Of a stretch of DNA of 64,000 nucleotides, positions 29,155 through 37,556 are shown one piece after another (positions within the stretch are counted from its first letter, which is position 1; every line of letters starts with the position of its first letter). The notes below the pieces were generated by a model. It searched no databases and was not told the DNA's origin. It worked only from the letters and a program-made list of their open reading frames with translations. A program made the translations under genes and the position numbers. The stretch spans positions 122,127 to 186,126 of the forward strand of contig JAKPJZ010000161.1 of NCBI GenBank assembly GCA_029553955.1, read 5' to 3'. The DNA comes from Chloroflexota bacterium. Its GTDB lineage: Bacteria > Chloroflexota > Anaerolineae > SpSt-313.

Positions 29155-30084
29155 CTACTCGGCAGGTGCCGGTGTCTCGGTCGGCGCGTCGGGTGTGGGC
29201 GTATCGGTCGGCACGTCGGGCGTTGGCGTCGGTGAGGATGGCGGCGGGCCGACCGGCGCGGGCGTGCGCTCGCCGGCAGGCTCGCCGGGGCTCACGCCTT
29301 CGGGCAGGGCGCCCGCCTGCCAGGCACGCTCGACGACCTCGCCCGGCCCTCCAATAGGCTCCACTTCCTGCCCATTGTACCAGATGCGCAGGCCCCCAGC
29401 GTTGCCGGTGCGCAGGAAGATCTGCTCGGCGCCCTGCCATTCCTGCACCTGGCCGGCCTCCAAATTGCCCTCGTAGGCCAGGCGGCCGTCGATGGTCACG
29501 CGCAGCCAGCAGCGGGCTGTCGCCCCGAGGCGCAGTAGCACGCCACTGAGCGGGACATCGGTGGCCGTCGGCTCTGCCGTCGGCGTCGTCGAGGGCGTCG
29601 CCGTGGCCGCTGGTGGCGCCGCCGTCAGCACCGCTTGGGCCGAGGTCGGGCTGGCGGCGGGCAGCGTGGCTGTGGCCGCGGGGCCGCCGGCCGGCGGGCC
29701 GAGGAAGCGGTAGAGCGCCCAGCCGCCCACCACCAGGGCGATGACCACCATGGCGCCGATGGCGATGGCCACGATGCGCTGCCCTATGGCCGGCGGCACC
29801 AGCGGCTCGTCAAGGATCTCTGCGGGCCGCTCCTCAACCGGCGGCACTGGCGGCGGCACCTTGCGGCCGCTGGCCGTCAGGATCTCCTCCGCATCGAGCC
29901 CCAGGGCGAGGGCATAGTTGCGCAAGAAGCCCCGGACGAATACCTCACCGGGCAATTGCCCAAAGTCCTCTTCTTCCAGCGCCTGGAGGTAGCGTCGACG
30001 GATCTTGGTGATCTCCTCGACCTGCTCGAGGGTCAGTCCCTTGGCCTCGCGGGCCTGGCGCAGCCGTTCGCCGAGTTCGCCCAT
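29155..30084 (-). CDS. RodZ-like membrane protein: N-terminal helix-turn-helix, one TM helix, DUF4115-type domain
   Basis: A 309-residue bitopic protein. Residues 4-70 form a Cro/XRE-like HTH as in RodZ (LRQAREAKGLTLEQVEEITKIRRRYLQALE). A proline-rich linker follows, then one membrane helix at about 104-127. Outside come a Thr/Pro/Ala-rich stalk, a DUF4115-like beta domain (about 190-260, RCWLRVTIDGRLAYEGNLEAG) and a Pro/Thr-rich tail of PTDTPTPDAPTE type. In rod-shaped bacteria RodZ links MreB to the wall machinery, but no mre genes are nearby. The ATG follows AGGGG, and the frame upstream of it is repeat DNA. Confidence 0.85.
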   Translation of the reverse strand: MGELGERLRQAREAKGLTLEQVEEITKIRRRYLQALEEEDFGQLPGEVFVRGFLRNYALALGLDAEEILTASGRKVPPPVPPVEERPAEILDEPLVPPAIGQRIVAIAIGAMVVIALVVGGWALYRFLGPPAGGPAATATLPAASPTSAQAVLTAAPPAATATPSTTPTAEPTATDVPLSGVLLRLGATARCWLRVTIDGRLAYEGNLEAGQVQEWQGAEQIFLRTGNAGGLRIWYNGQEVEPIGGPGEVVERAWQAGALPEGVSPGEPAGERTPAPVGPPPSSPTPTPDVPTDTPTPDAPTETPAPAE

Positions 30085-30255
30085 AGGTATCCCCTCACCT
30101 GAGGTGCCATGAGTAGCTGTGTGGATACTATAGACGAGACGGGAGGGGATGTCAAAAACGAGGCGCGCGAAATGGGGGGCGTGATGCGCGATGCGTAAGG
30201 CGCAGGTACTGCGGCGCATCGGCTTGGGCACGAGCCCGGTATAGGCCCTTTTTGG

Positions 30256-30341
30256 GGGGTTTTGGCGGGTTGGTTGGCCCTGCTGGCTGCCCCTGGCGCG
30301 CCAGGGGCAGCCAGCAGGGCCAACCAACCCGCCAAAACCCC
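30256..30341. repeat. 86-bp perfect palindrome (43-bp arms, no loop), 9313 family
   Basis: The arm contains GGCGGGTTGGTTGGCCCTGC and mirrors exactly at 30298/30299. It differs from the copy at 26535 at several places, and each difference is matched by the complementary change in the other arm. It lies in the divergent gap between the rodZ-like and ADP-ribosylglycohydrolase genes, a 606-base gap with no other supported gene. Confidence 0.95.
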
Positions 30342-30690
30342 TCCTGGCTCAGAGCCGGGCGCACGAGGGCGTGTGTCTGCCAGGGCTTGTCTGCGCCCAG
30401 GGGATGGCAGCGGAGCGGAGTGCCCGGCTGCTACCAGGATGCTGAGGGTGGCAGATCTCCTCTCCTGCAGGCTGCTCGCCCCCTTGGCCGCCACCGGCGG
30501 CTTGTGGGCGTTCTCGTGCGCGGGTTCTGCGGCGCATCGGCATACTCTAGTATAGGCAGCGAGGGCACACAGCCGGGGCGCCAGGATGGACGCACCACCA
30601 CGCATCACGGTGCGGCGCTCACCAGCTCCACCTCTGCGCCCTCTGCGCCTCTGCGGTGTATCCCGTTTCCAGGTAGGGGAGGGATGTCAG

Positions 30691-31818
30691 GTGGCGGTGA
30701 CGATTGAGCGGGCGCGGGGCTGCCTGCTGGGCCAGGCGGCGGGCGATGCGCTGGGCGCGCCCATCGAGGGCATGGCGCGCGACCGCACGCTGCGCCATAA
30801 CGGCGGGGTGCGCGACTATGCCGATGCCCGTACGCAGTGGACGGGGCAGCTGGGCCGGGCGCACCTGCCGGGCCTCTATACCGACGACACGCAGCAGGCG
30901 CTACTCATTGCCGACGTGCTCGTCGAGCGGCGCGGCTTTGACGCCGACCTGGCCCGCGAACGCTACCTCGAGCTGGCGCGTCCGGCGCCGGGGCTGCCGC
31001 GCGGCGCCCACCGCGCCACCGGCGGCACCTTCCGCGCGGCGCTGCAGCGCATGGCGGCGGGCTATCCCTCGATGCTTACCGGTGTGCCCTCGGCGGGCAA
31101 CGGCGCGGCCATGCGCGTGGCCCCGATCGGGCTGTGGTATGCCGCCGACCCCGACGGCCTGCGCCGGGCGGCCATCGAGGCCAGCCTGCAGACCCACGCC
31201 GACGCGCGCGGGGTGAGCGCGGCGGTGGCGGTGGCCTTCCTCGCGAGCTACCTGGCCACACACACCGTGGCGGGCGACGACGCCGAGCGCGCGGCGCTCG
31301 AGGCGGCGGCGCTCTTTACCCGCGACGCCGAGGTCGAGCTGGCGGCGCAGCGGCCCGACCTGCGGCCGGCGCGCTTTTCGGGGGTGCTGTCGCTCGTCGC
31401 CGGCCTGTGGGGCGCCGCGCGCTGGGACGTGCTGCGCGCCATCGTCTGTGAGGCCAACCGCCACGGCCCGGCGCGGCCCATCACCAGCCCCGCCGACCCC
31501 TTTGCCGCCGCCTCGGTGGCCACCGCTATCTACCTGGCCCTCGCCGCGCCCGATTTCGAGCAGGCCGTGACCCAGGCGGTCAACCTCGGCGGCGACGCCG
31601 ACACCGTCGGCGCTATCAGCGGCGCCCTCGCCGGCGCGCGCTGGGGGGCCGGCGCCATCCCGCAGCGCTGGCTCGACGGGCTGGAGAACCGCCAGGGCAT
31701 CATCAGCCGCGCCGACGCCCTCGCCGGCGGCGCCAAAGGCGGCGCCGGCTGGGAGGAGCTGCCCGCCATGGCGCGCCGCGTCGCCCTCAGCCAGGCGCGC
31801 GTCAGGGAGGGGTGGTAG
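30691..31818 (+). CDS. ADP-ribosylglycohydrolase family protein
   Basis: A 375-residue all-helical hydrolase of the DraG/ARH type that removes ADP-ribose from proteins or related substrates using a dinuclear metal centre. The diagnostic motifs are GDALGAPIEG (18-27), the metal-binding YTDDTQQ (63-69), PSAGNGAAMRVAPIGL in the middle, and GGDADTVGAISGALAGA near 300. All metal-ligand Asp/Thr positions are present. The start is GTG with GGGAGGGA upstream at 6 bases. An upstream in-frame stretch is repeat DNA (CCTCTGCGCCTCTGCGGT). No ADP-ribosyltransferase adjoins it. A palindrome follows the gene. Confidence 0.92.
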   Translation: MAVTIERARGCLLGQAAGDALGAPIEGMARDRTLRHNGGVRDYADARTQWTGQLGRAHLPGLYTDDTQQALLIADVLVERRGFDADLARERYLELARPAPGLPRGAHRATGGTFRAALQRMAAGYPSMLTGVPSAGNGAAMRVAPIGLWYAADPDGLRRAAIEASLQTHADARGVSAAVAVAFLASYLATHTVAGDDAERAALEAAALFTRDAEVELAAQRPDLRPARFSGVLSLVAGLWGAARWDVLRAIVCEANRHGPARPITSPADPFAAASVATAIYLALAAPDFEQAVTQAVNLGGDADTVGAISGALAGARWGAGAIPQRWLDGLENRQGIISRADALAGGAKGGAGWEELPAMARRVALSQARVREGW

Positions 31819-31882
31819 CCTGGAGCACAGAGGAACCTCGCGCCAGGCAAGGCCGGAGGACCCGCGCTATCATCGCTCGGCT

Positions 31883-32155
31883 CTAGATAAGGAGGGGTTG
31901 GTGTGTGCTGGTCGGGGCGGTGCCCCATCCGCCGATGGGGCACCGCCCCGACCAGCACACACCAACCCCTCTTGGGGTTCTGCACCGGGCACTTGCGGAG
32001 CGAACAGCCCGATCATTCGTAGGCCGGCGCTCGTCCACGCCCGCGCGCACATTGTCCAGCAGGCCGGGTGTCAGCTCCATGTCGGGCACGCAGCCGGCCG
32101 ACTCGAGCGCCGCCAGGAGATCAGCGGCCGGCAGGGAACGGTAGTCGATCGTTAT
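31883..32155 (-). pseudogene. Possible gene remnant running into a palindrome
   Basis: On the minus strand an open frame reads ITIDYRSLPAADLLAALESA and continues with CVPDMELTPGLLDNVRAGVDERR, which looks like real helical protein. It then passes into the palindrome at 31971 and becomes low-complexity until a stop at 31883. Its first sense codon is ATA, with an in-frame stop just upstream and no ordinary start. It may be a small gene whose 3' end was replaced by the palindrome, or chance. Confidence 0.25.
31892..31971. repeat. Palindrome with 38-bp perfect arms and 4-base loop
   Basis: Arms 31892-31929 and 31934-31971 (inner GGTCGGGGCGGTGCCCCATC) are exactly complementary around CGCC. It follows the ADP-ribosylglycohydrolase gene. 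The outer GAGGGGTTGG recalls the 9313 family. Further on, 32200-32450 has a diffuse ACCAAGGGC/GCCCTTGGT inverted repeat and no gene. Confidence 0.92.
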
Positions 32156-32531
32156 GGCTCACTCCTTGACGGCGTGTGCAGCAAGGAGTGGGCCGCGGCG
32201 TAACCCAGAATCGTCGGTAACCCATGGGGGCCGATCACCACCAAGGGCACAAGGGGGGTCAGGGGCACCCAGGGCCCTTGGTGGCCTTGGTGGTTCAAGA
32301 ATCCCCGATGGTCCTGGGATGCGCCCAAGTGGCCGCGGCTTGAGTGCGGGCGCTCCCATGGCTGGTGAGGTGTTCAGCCAATCCAATCACCTGCTCCGTT
32401 GTCGTTTCCTGTGCGAAGGGCCTGACGTTACCTACCTGTGAAGCCGTAATCCCTACTGGCCTCGGCATATCCTGTACATGTCAATGCAAAATGCATTATG
32501 GTGGTAACAGGATTGTAACACAACATAGGTC

Positions 32532-32559
32532 TTGACTTACGGAGAGTCCTCGCTATACT
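32532..32559 (+). promoter_or_regulatory. Sigma-70-type promoter upstream of the regulator pair
   Basis: TTGACT (32532-32537) and TATACT (32554-32559) are 16 bases apart, in a locally AT-richer stretch. It points to the first LuxR-type gene about 235 bases downstream, with a hairpin repeat in between. Confidence 0.5.
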
Positions 32560-32694
32560 GAGATAAGTAGTCTCCATGTAGTTTGCGCTATTCGTGCCAT
32601 CTGGCCAGATGCTGCTGATGCCAGGTCGTTGGCTCAGCATCGCTCTGCATCTGGACTCACTCCTCAACGACCTTATCGTGTGCTTGGGAAGCTC

Positions 32695-32780
32695 ATAGTC
32701 TGCCGCACTGGTTGTGATTGGCTCCGACGCCCACAAGAGGCTAGGCTACACCCATCAAGACCAATGCGGTAGACTACTAG
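32695..32780. repeat. Hairpin repeat, TAGTAGTCTGCCGCA family
   Basis: Imperfect arms (TAGTCTGCCGCACTGGTT... and ...GACCAATGCGGTAGACTACTAG) surround the complement of the conserved core GTAGCCTAGCCTCTTGTGGG. It ends 16 bases before the start of the first LuxR-type gene and so lies within its leader. Confidence 0.8.
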
Positions 32781-32796
32781 TCAGGGAGGGTTCAGG

Positions 32797-33507
32797 ATGC
32801 CCAGGAGCAGATCCGATCTACCGCAACCCTCAATGTGCCCCAGGCCGATTCGTGTGGTGGTTGCAGAGAGCAACCGTGTGATGCGCAAGGGATTATGCGC
32901 CATCCTCGCCTGGCCCCACGTCGAGGTGGTCAGCGAGGCGACGACGGCTCAGGAGTTGATCGAGCAGACAGAAAGGAATGCTCCCGATATCGTCGTGTTG
33001 GGCTACCGGCCACTGCACTCTGACAGCATCCCGATGCTCGAGGCGATGCAGGTGATCTCTCAGAAGAGGCCCGTAGTCGTTGTTGGGCTCCAGGCCGAAG
33101 TCGGGGCACTCATTGAGGCCATCATTCACGGCGCAAGCTGCTGGCTCGTAGATGGCTTCTCTGTCGAGGATCTCTGGCTCGCAGTGGCAGCTGCCTCGCG
33201 CGGCTGTTCGGTACTCGACAGGAAGGTCCTGGCGGAGGCCATGCTCACTCTGTCAGGCCAGAGCGAGCATGGCCACCATGAGCATGCCATGGCTGGCGAC
33301 CTCTACCTCAGCCCGCGCGAGTGCGAGGTATTGTCGCTGTTGGCTCAAGGAATGGGCAATGAGGACGTGGCCAGGACCCTCTCGGTGAGCGCCGGGACCG
33401 TAAGAACTCACGTGCACAACATCCTCACCAAGCTTGGTGTGGCCGATCGCGTGCGGGCCGTGCTCTGGGCCATCGAACACGGGCTGGGTCCAGCGGATGC
33501 ACGCTGA
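32797..33507 (+). CDS. LuxR/NarL-type regulator with a receiver lacking phosphorylation residues
   Basis: A 236-residue DNA-binding regulator. Residues 17-135 follow the receiver fold (IRVVVAESNRVMRKGLCAIL, ELIEQTERNAPDIVVLG), but the acidic pocket DD is ES, the phosphoacceptor Asp after VVL is Gly (VVLGYRP), and the conserved Lys is missing (GASCWLVDGFS). It should therefore not be switched by Asp phosphorylation. The C-terminal LuxR helix-turn-helix is intact (LSPRECEVLSLLAQGMGNED...VRTHVHNILTKLGVADR). AGGGAGGG lies just before ATG. It precedes a second regulator with the same defect and then the large VWA/tubulin operon, which it may control. No histidine kinase is nearby. Confidence 0.85.
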   Translation: MPRSRSDLPQPSMCPRPIRVVVAESNRVMRKGLCAILAWPHVEVVSEATTAQELIEQTERNAPDIVVLGYRPLHSDSIPMLEAMQVISQKRPVVVVGLQAEVGALIEAIIHGASCWLVDGFSVEDLWLAVAAASRGCSVLDRKVLAEAMLTLSGQSEHGHHEHAMAGDLYLSPRECEVLSLLAQGMGNEDVARTLSVSAGTVRTHVHNILTKLGVADRVRAVLWAIEHGLGPADAR

Positions 33508-33668
33508 GGAGTTGGAACCGCCAACTCGCCTGTTAGCAGTCCGAAGGTCCGCCTGCGCCGAGTTCCCCCGCCCGCCTGTTCTCTCCAGTGCTACTGTGAT
33601 CTGATACGAACCCCGATCAACAAACCGCCTATACGAGGTGTTGAGCCGAAATTGGGACCTTCCATGTA

Positions 33669-33697
33669 TTTACTTTCGCTTACCCACTTGCTATACT
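33669..33697 (+). promoter_or_regulatory. Sigma-70-type promoter for the second regulator
   Basis: TTTACT (33669-33674) and TATACT (33692-33697) are separated by 17 bases, about 110 bases before the start codon. The -10 box and its context (GCTATACTGA) match the promoter of the first regulator, suggesting shared control. Confidence 0.5.
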
Positions 33698-33806
33698 GAT
33701 ACCAGTGTTGCAGATACTGCAGGAGTAGCAATAACTCCTCAACCTACGCAGCACGGTGAGTGCCGCGCTGTAGGACAAGTCCCGTGTCTGGAGCCGCTAG
33801 CGAGAC

Positions 33807-34553
33807 ATGCCAGAGAAAAGCGTTATGGACAACATACGGCAGGCTGATGCGGCGGGCAAGCCCATCCGGCTCATGATCGTCGAGGACAATGCCATAGTCC
33901 GCGAAGGACTGCGTAGTGCTGTCACCCATGACAGTATACAAATCGTCGGTGAGGGCCGGAGTCCAGATGCGGCTATCGCGCAGATTGTCGAACTCACGCC
34001 CGACGTAGTCCTTCTGGGCGCCCCTCTGGCTGCCGCCAACGGGTTCTCGGTGCTGAAAGCGATCCGCAGCGCAGCGCCGGGGGCTGCTGTGGTGGTGATC
34101 AGCATCTACGATGACCCCGGCTGCCTCCTCGAGGCCATAGCACACGGCGTGACCTGCTACCTGGCGGCGAACATCTCACAACAGGATGTGCTGACGGCGG
34201 TCGAAGCAGCAGCGAGGGGTCGCTCCGTGGTGGACCGAGCCGCCCTCGTCAGAGCGATTGCGGCTTTGAGTCCGCGGAAAGAGCATGCTACCCCTGCGAA
34301 CCCGGCAGTGAGCCTGACTCCGCGCGAGCGTGAGGCGCTCTCGCTTGCCGCCCAGGGCCTCAACAACCGCGAGATCGCACAGCAGCTCTCAGTGAGCGAG
34401 GGGACAGTGAAGGCCCACCTCACCAGCGTCTTTGCCAAGATACAGGTTTCCAGCCGCGTGCGGGCCGTGATGTGGGCCGTAGAGCATGGGATGACTGCGT
34501 CACGGCCGGCAGACGATACTGTGTCGCGGGGAAGAGCCGACGAGGCGCCATAG
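33807..34553 (+). CDS. LuxR/NarL-type regulator with an atypical receiver
   Basis: A 248-residue paralogue of the preceding regulator. The receiver (about 20-140) keeps the first acidic pair (IVEDNAIVREGL), but the phosphoacceptor position is Gly (VVLLGAPLAAANG) and the Lys is replaced (GVTCYLAANIS). The LuxR HTH is intact (LTPREREALSLAAQGLNNRE...VKAHLTSVFAKIQVSSRVRAV). Both genes end with the same RVRAVLWAIEHG-type sequence, so they arose by duplication. ATG at 33807 or 33825 could be the start, and neither has a strong ribosome site. It lies 204 bases upstream of the first helical-protein gene of the operon. Confidence 0.85.
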   Translation: MPEKSVMDNIRQADAAGKPIRLMIVEDNAIVREGLRSAVTHDSIQIVGEGRSPDAAIAQIVELTPDVVLLGAPLAAANGFSVLKAIRSAAPGAAVVVISIYDDPGCLLEAIAHGVTCYLAANISQQDVLTAVEAAARGRSVVDRAALVRAIAALSPRKEHATPANPAVSLTPREREALSLAAQGLNNREIAQQLSVSEGTVKAHLTSVFAKIQVSSRVRAVMWAVEHGMTASRPADDTVSRGRADEAP

Positions 34554-34757
34554 TGGAGTGACAAGCGACCCATTCGGGGCTCGGCCACGCCGATAGCCGG
34601 CATGGCGCTGCCTGTGCCATCACGAGCCTCCTGCACGGCACCAATGGGCCAAGCCGATCGAGTCCAGCAGTCGATATGCAGATCGTTCTTCCTTGCGCAC
34701 AGGTTCGCCTGTCTCCATGCGAGCGCTATCGCTTCTCAAGGGAGAGTAGATGTCGTC

Positions 34758-37556
34758 ATGCTAGAGGTGGGTAGCAATCCTGTCTTGGAGCTGAGGGATA
34801 TCCTCGGCGGCTGGCAGCGAGCGCTGCAGGACGAGGCCCAGGACCTCCCTTCGGGTCCCGATATCCAGCGTGCCGTCAGGCTGGCCGAGTCCCTCCTGCC
34901 AGACCAAGACCCCGACCTGCAGGAGCTCTTCAAGACCCTCAAGGAGAAGGTGCTCAAAAAGCTGCAGGCGCGAGTGGAGCGCATCATCGCCGAGCTGACT
35001 CCCCCCGAGCCGCTATCCTGGGGGGTCTGGCAGCCGGCGCCAGGGTGGGCCGGCTGGGTGCAGGAGGCGCGCGGCGTCCTCAGCGCTCTCGCTTCCCTCC
35101 TTGCGGAGCCTGACGAGAGCCGCAAGCGCCGCCTGGAAGAGCTGGACGAGGTGCTCTGGGGCGCCGAGGCGCTTGTCCTCGCTACTGAGGAGGTGCGGAA
35201 GGTCACGAGTGACCTGGAGCGCCGCGACAGCGAAGAGGGAGCCGACCACGGAGCGCTCGTGCTGGAGGCGCTGGGGCTCCGCAACAGGATTGAGACAAGC
35301 TGGCAGGAGGCCACGAGTCGACCGGCATTGCCGGCACCGTGCCTCCAGGCCTTTGAGCGTCTGAAGAGCGAGGCCGAGAGCTTTTACCTGGCCCTGCGCT
35401 ACGCTGCGGGCGATATTCCTACCGCTCTCATCAGAGAGGAGTATGAGACTGCGCGCGCATTGCTGGAGCACGTCAGGAAGCGCCGCGGTCCAGACGCGCC
35501 GGTGCTTTTCTCGCTGCAGAAGGATCCAGCGACTCAGCGCTGGTGTAGGGTAGAGGACGCCCTCAAAGAGCTTGACAAGCGCGACCAAGACACACTCGCC
35601 GCTCGTACCCGGGCGCACGTCGAGGCGATCGAGCGTCACAAGGCGAACCACAATCCGCGACAGGCCAAGACCGAGCTGGACAGAATCATCCCCAGCGCCG
35701 AGGATGCTCTGGATGCTGACACCCGGCACCGCCTGAGAGAAGGATTGCGCCCATGGGTGGCGCAGGAACTGGCGCGACTCGAGCGCCTCGAGGCCCAGGC
35801 CAGAAACGCCGCCACAATGGATCCTGCTATCGCCGGGTGGCGCGTGCTCCAGGAAATGGCCGCGGATAGGCAACAGGCCGGTCTCTTGCAGCACAGTGCA
35901 GCCTGGACGGGTGCAGGGCAGAGGGCGCGCGAGCGCGTGCAGGAGGAGGCCGGGCAATCGCTGCAGGCAGCAGCGGGGTCGATCGGCCGCCACGACCTCT
36001 CTGAAGCGCGGCGGCTGCTGGACGCGCTGCGCCACGACCTGGCGCCCTGGAGCGATATCTTCGCTGCTGCGTTGGCCCAGGCACAGGCCCTCGATGCCCT
36101 GAGGCAGCGCCTGGAGGAACGGTTGAGCCAGGCGGCCAAGGCCCTGGAGGAGCAAAGGCCGCGGCTCGATGACGCCGAGCAGAGCCTGATTGCGGCCAAA
36201 GCGGCTCTGGATGAGGCGGTAGCTGCCCTGGGCGAGGACCTGGGGAGGAGGCTGAGAGGGGAGAGGCAGTACGCGCTGCTTGCAGGGGTGCTCGATGCCT
36301 ATCGCAACGCTGACAAACGCCTCGGCGATCTGCGCCAGCGCGCGCGCAGCTCGGAAGCCGTGGCCGAGCTGGACGCTCTGGTGCACGAGATCGAGGGCGA
36401 CCTGAAGCGCGTCGAGGGCAAGTATCGCCCCGACTTTGAGGCCCTGCTGGCCTACGCCCAAGCGCGTTATGCCTACTATCTGGGCCTGGCCATCCTCAGC
36501 CAGGAAGGCGATACCGATCAGGCGCGCCAGCTCCTAGAGCGCGCGTCGACGCACGCCGAATTCAAGGCCAGGGCGCTGGCCGAGATCGCCGACATCGACC
36601 GCCGCATCGGCCCCGCCAACACCAAGGTGCGCGATACGCTGGCGCAAATGGAAGGCTTGAGCGGGCAGGCCAGATTCTGGGAGGCCTACCAGTGGGGAGT
36701 CGCGGCTCAGAACCAGCCCGCGCAACGGGACTTGCGCCAGAGATTGGCTGAGAGCGTGCGCCTCTGCCGCGGGAAGGCGCTGCAGCAGGCCGGCGACACG
36801 ACGCGCCAGGCGCTCGTGGCTGAGAGTGGTGACCCGAGCGACCTGCGCCGGCAGGCCAAGTGCCTCGCTGAGCTCGATCGCCCCAGCTATGCGGGTATCC
36901 AGGCCAGCCTGTGGCGCCTCATCTGCGACCTGGAGGCGCAGGCCGCCGGCCGCGCCGGGCGTTGGGACGAGGCCTCGGCGCGCTATGAGGAAGCAGCCGC
37001 CTGGGCCGGTAAGGAGGGGACGCCCAAGGCGACGCAGGAGTATCGCGATCGGGCTTTGGCTGCGCGCAAGCAACGTCTCCTCGAGCGCTGCGAGCCCAGG
37101 GCAGCGGTGCCAGCCGAACATGCCCTGCTCGAGATCGAGCGCGTGTTGGCCGAGTATCCGCAGGACCCCGATCTGCTCTGCGCGCTCGCCCAGGTGTCGG
37201 GCCGCCGGGCCACAGAGACTACCGAGCGCATGGCGAGTGCCGGCATCGCTGAGCAACGCACGATGGTGGATCAGGCGCTGGCGACCACGCGGCGCGCCTG
37301 CGAGCGCGTCAGAGCAGCCGAGGAGAACGCGGCGCGCTGGGCTGGGGCCGCCGGCCGCCCCGCTTATGAGGAGCACCGCGCAGTGCTGATTGGCGAGGAT
37401 GCTGCTGCGCTCTCGCAGCAGCGCATCGAGCGCATTGGCAGCGAGCGCAGGGAACTGGAGCGGCGGCTGCGCCTGCAGGAAAGCCAGCACGAGGTGCTGC
37501 TCCTGTTGGCCGATGTCTTTCCCCAAGCGCAAGGAGTGCAGCACCCACATGCCTGA
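34758..37556 (+). CDS. Large helical/coiled-coil cytoplasmic protein, 932 residues
   Basis: I do not recognise a named family. The sequence is almost entirely helical and charged, with long heptad-like runs (ALDALRQRLEERLSQAAKAL, ERRELERRLRLQESQHEVLL). There are repeated 35-residue units rich in ALLEHV/ARQLLERA that resemble TPR or spectrin-like helices. There is no signal peptide or membrane span, so it should be a cytoplasmic scaffold. ATG at 34758 (MLEVGSNPVLELRD) follows GGGAGAG at 11 bases, and sequence upstream in frame is non-conserved. It overlaps the next gene by 8 bases (ATGCCTGA), so translation is coupled. By position it belongs to the VWA/tubulin-like operon. Confidence 0.8.
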   Translation: MLEVGSNPVLELRDILGGWQRALQDEAQDLPSGPDIQRAVRLAESLLPDQDPDLQELFKTLKEKVLKKLQARVERIIAELTPPEPLSWGVWQPAPGWAGWVQEARGVLSALASLLAEPDESRKRRLEELDEVLWGAEALVLATEEVRKVTSDLERRDSEEGADHGALVLEALGLRNRIETSWQEATSRPALPAPCLQAFERLKSEAESFYLALRYAAGDIPTALIREEYETARALLEHVRKRRGPDAPVLFSLQKDPATQRWCRVEDALKELDKRDQDTLAARTRAHVEAIERHKANHNPRQAKTELDRIIPSAEDALDADTRHRLREGLRPWVAQELARLERLEAQARNAATMDPAIAGWRVLQEMAADRQQAGLLQHSAAWTGAGQRARERVQEEAGQSLQAAAGSIGRHDLSEARRLLDALRHDLAPWSDIFAAALAQAQALDALRQRLEERLSQAAKALEEQRPRLDDAEQSLIAAKAALDEAVAALGEDLGRRLRGERQYALLAGVLDAYRNADKRLGDLRQRARSSEAVAELDALVHEIEGDLKRVEGKYRPDFEALLAYAQARYAYYLGLAILSQEGDTDQARQLLERASTHAEFKARALAEIADIDRRIGPANTKVRDTLAQMEGLSGQARFWEAYQWGVAAQNQPAQRDLRQRLAESVRLCRGKALQQAGDTTRQALVAESGDPSDLRRQAKCLAELDRPSYAGIQASLWRLICDLEAQAAGRAGRWDEASARYEEAAAWAGKEGTPKATQEYRDRALAARKQRLLERCEPRAAVPAEHALLEIERVLAEYPQDPDLLCALAQVSGRRATETTERMASAGIAEQRTMVDQALATTRRACERVRAAEENAARWAGAAGRPAYEEHRAVLIGEDAAALSQQRIERIGSERRELERRLRLQESQHEVLLLLADVFPQAQGVQHPHA

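Noticed and set aside
32159..32386. Small proline-rich minus-strand frame
   Set aside because: It is encoded entirely by short inverted repeats (ACCAAGGGC and complement), with no start signal.
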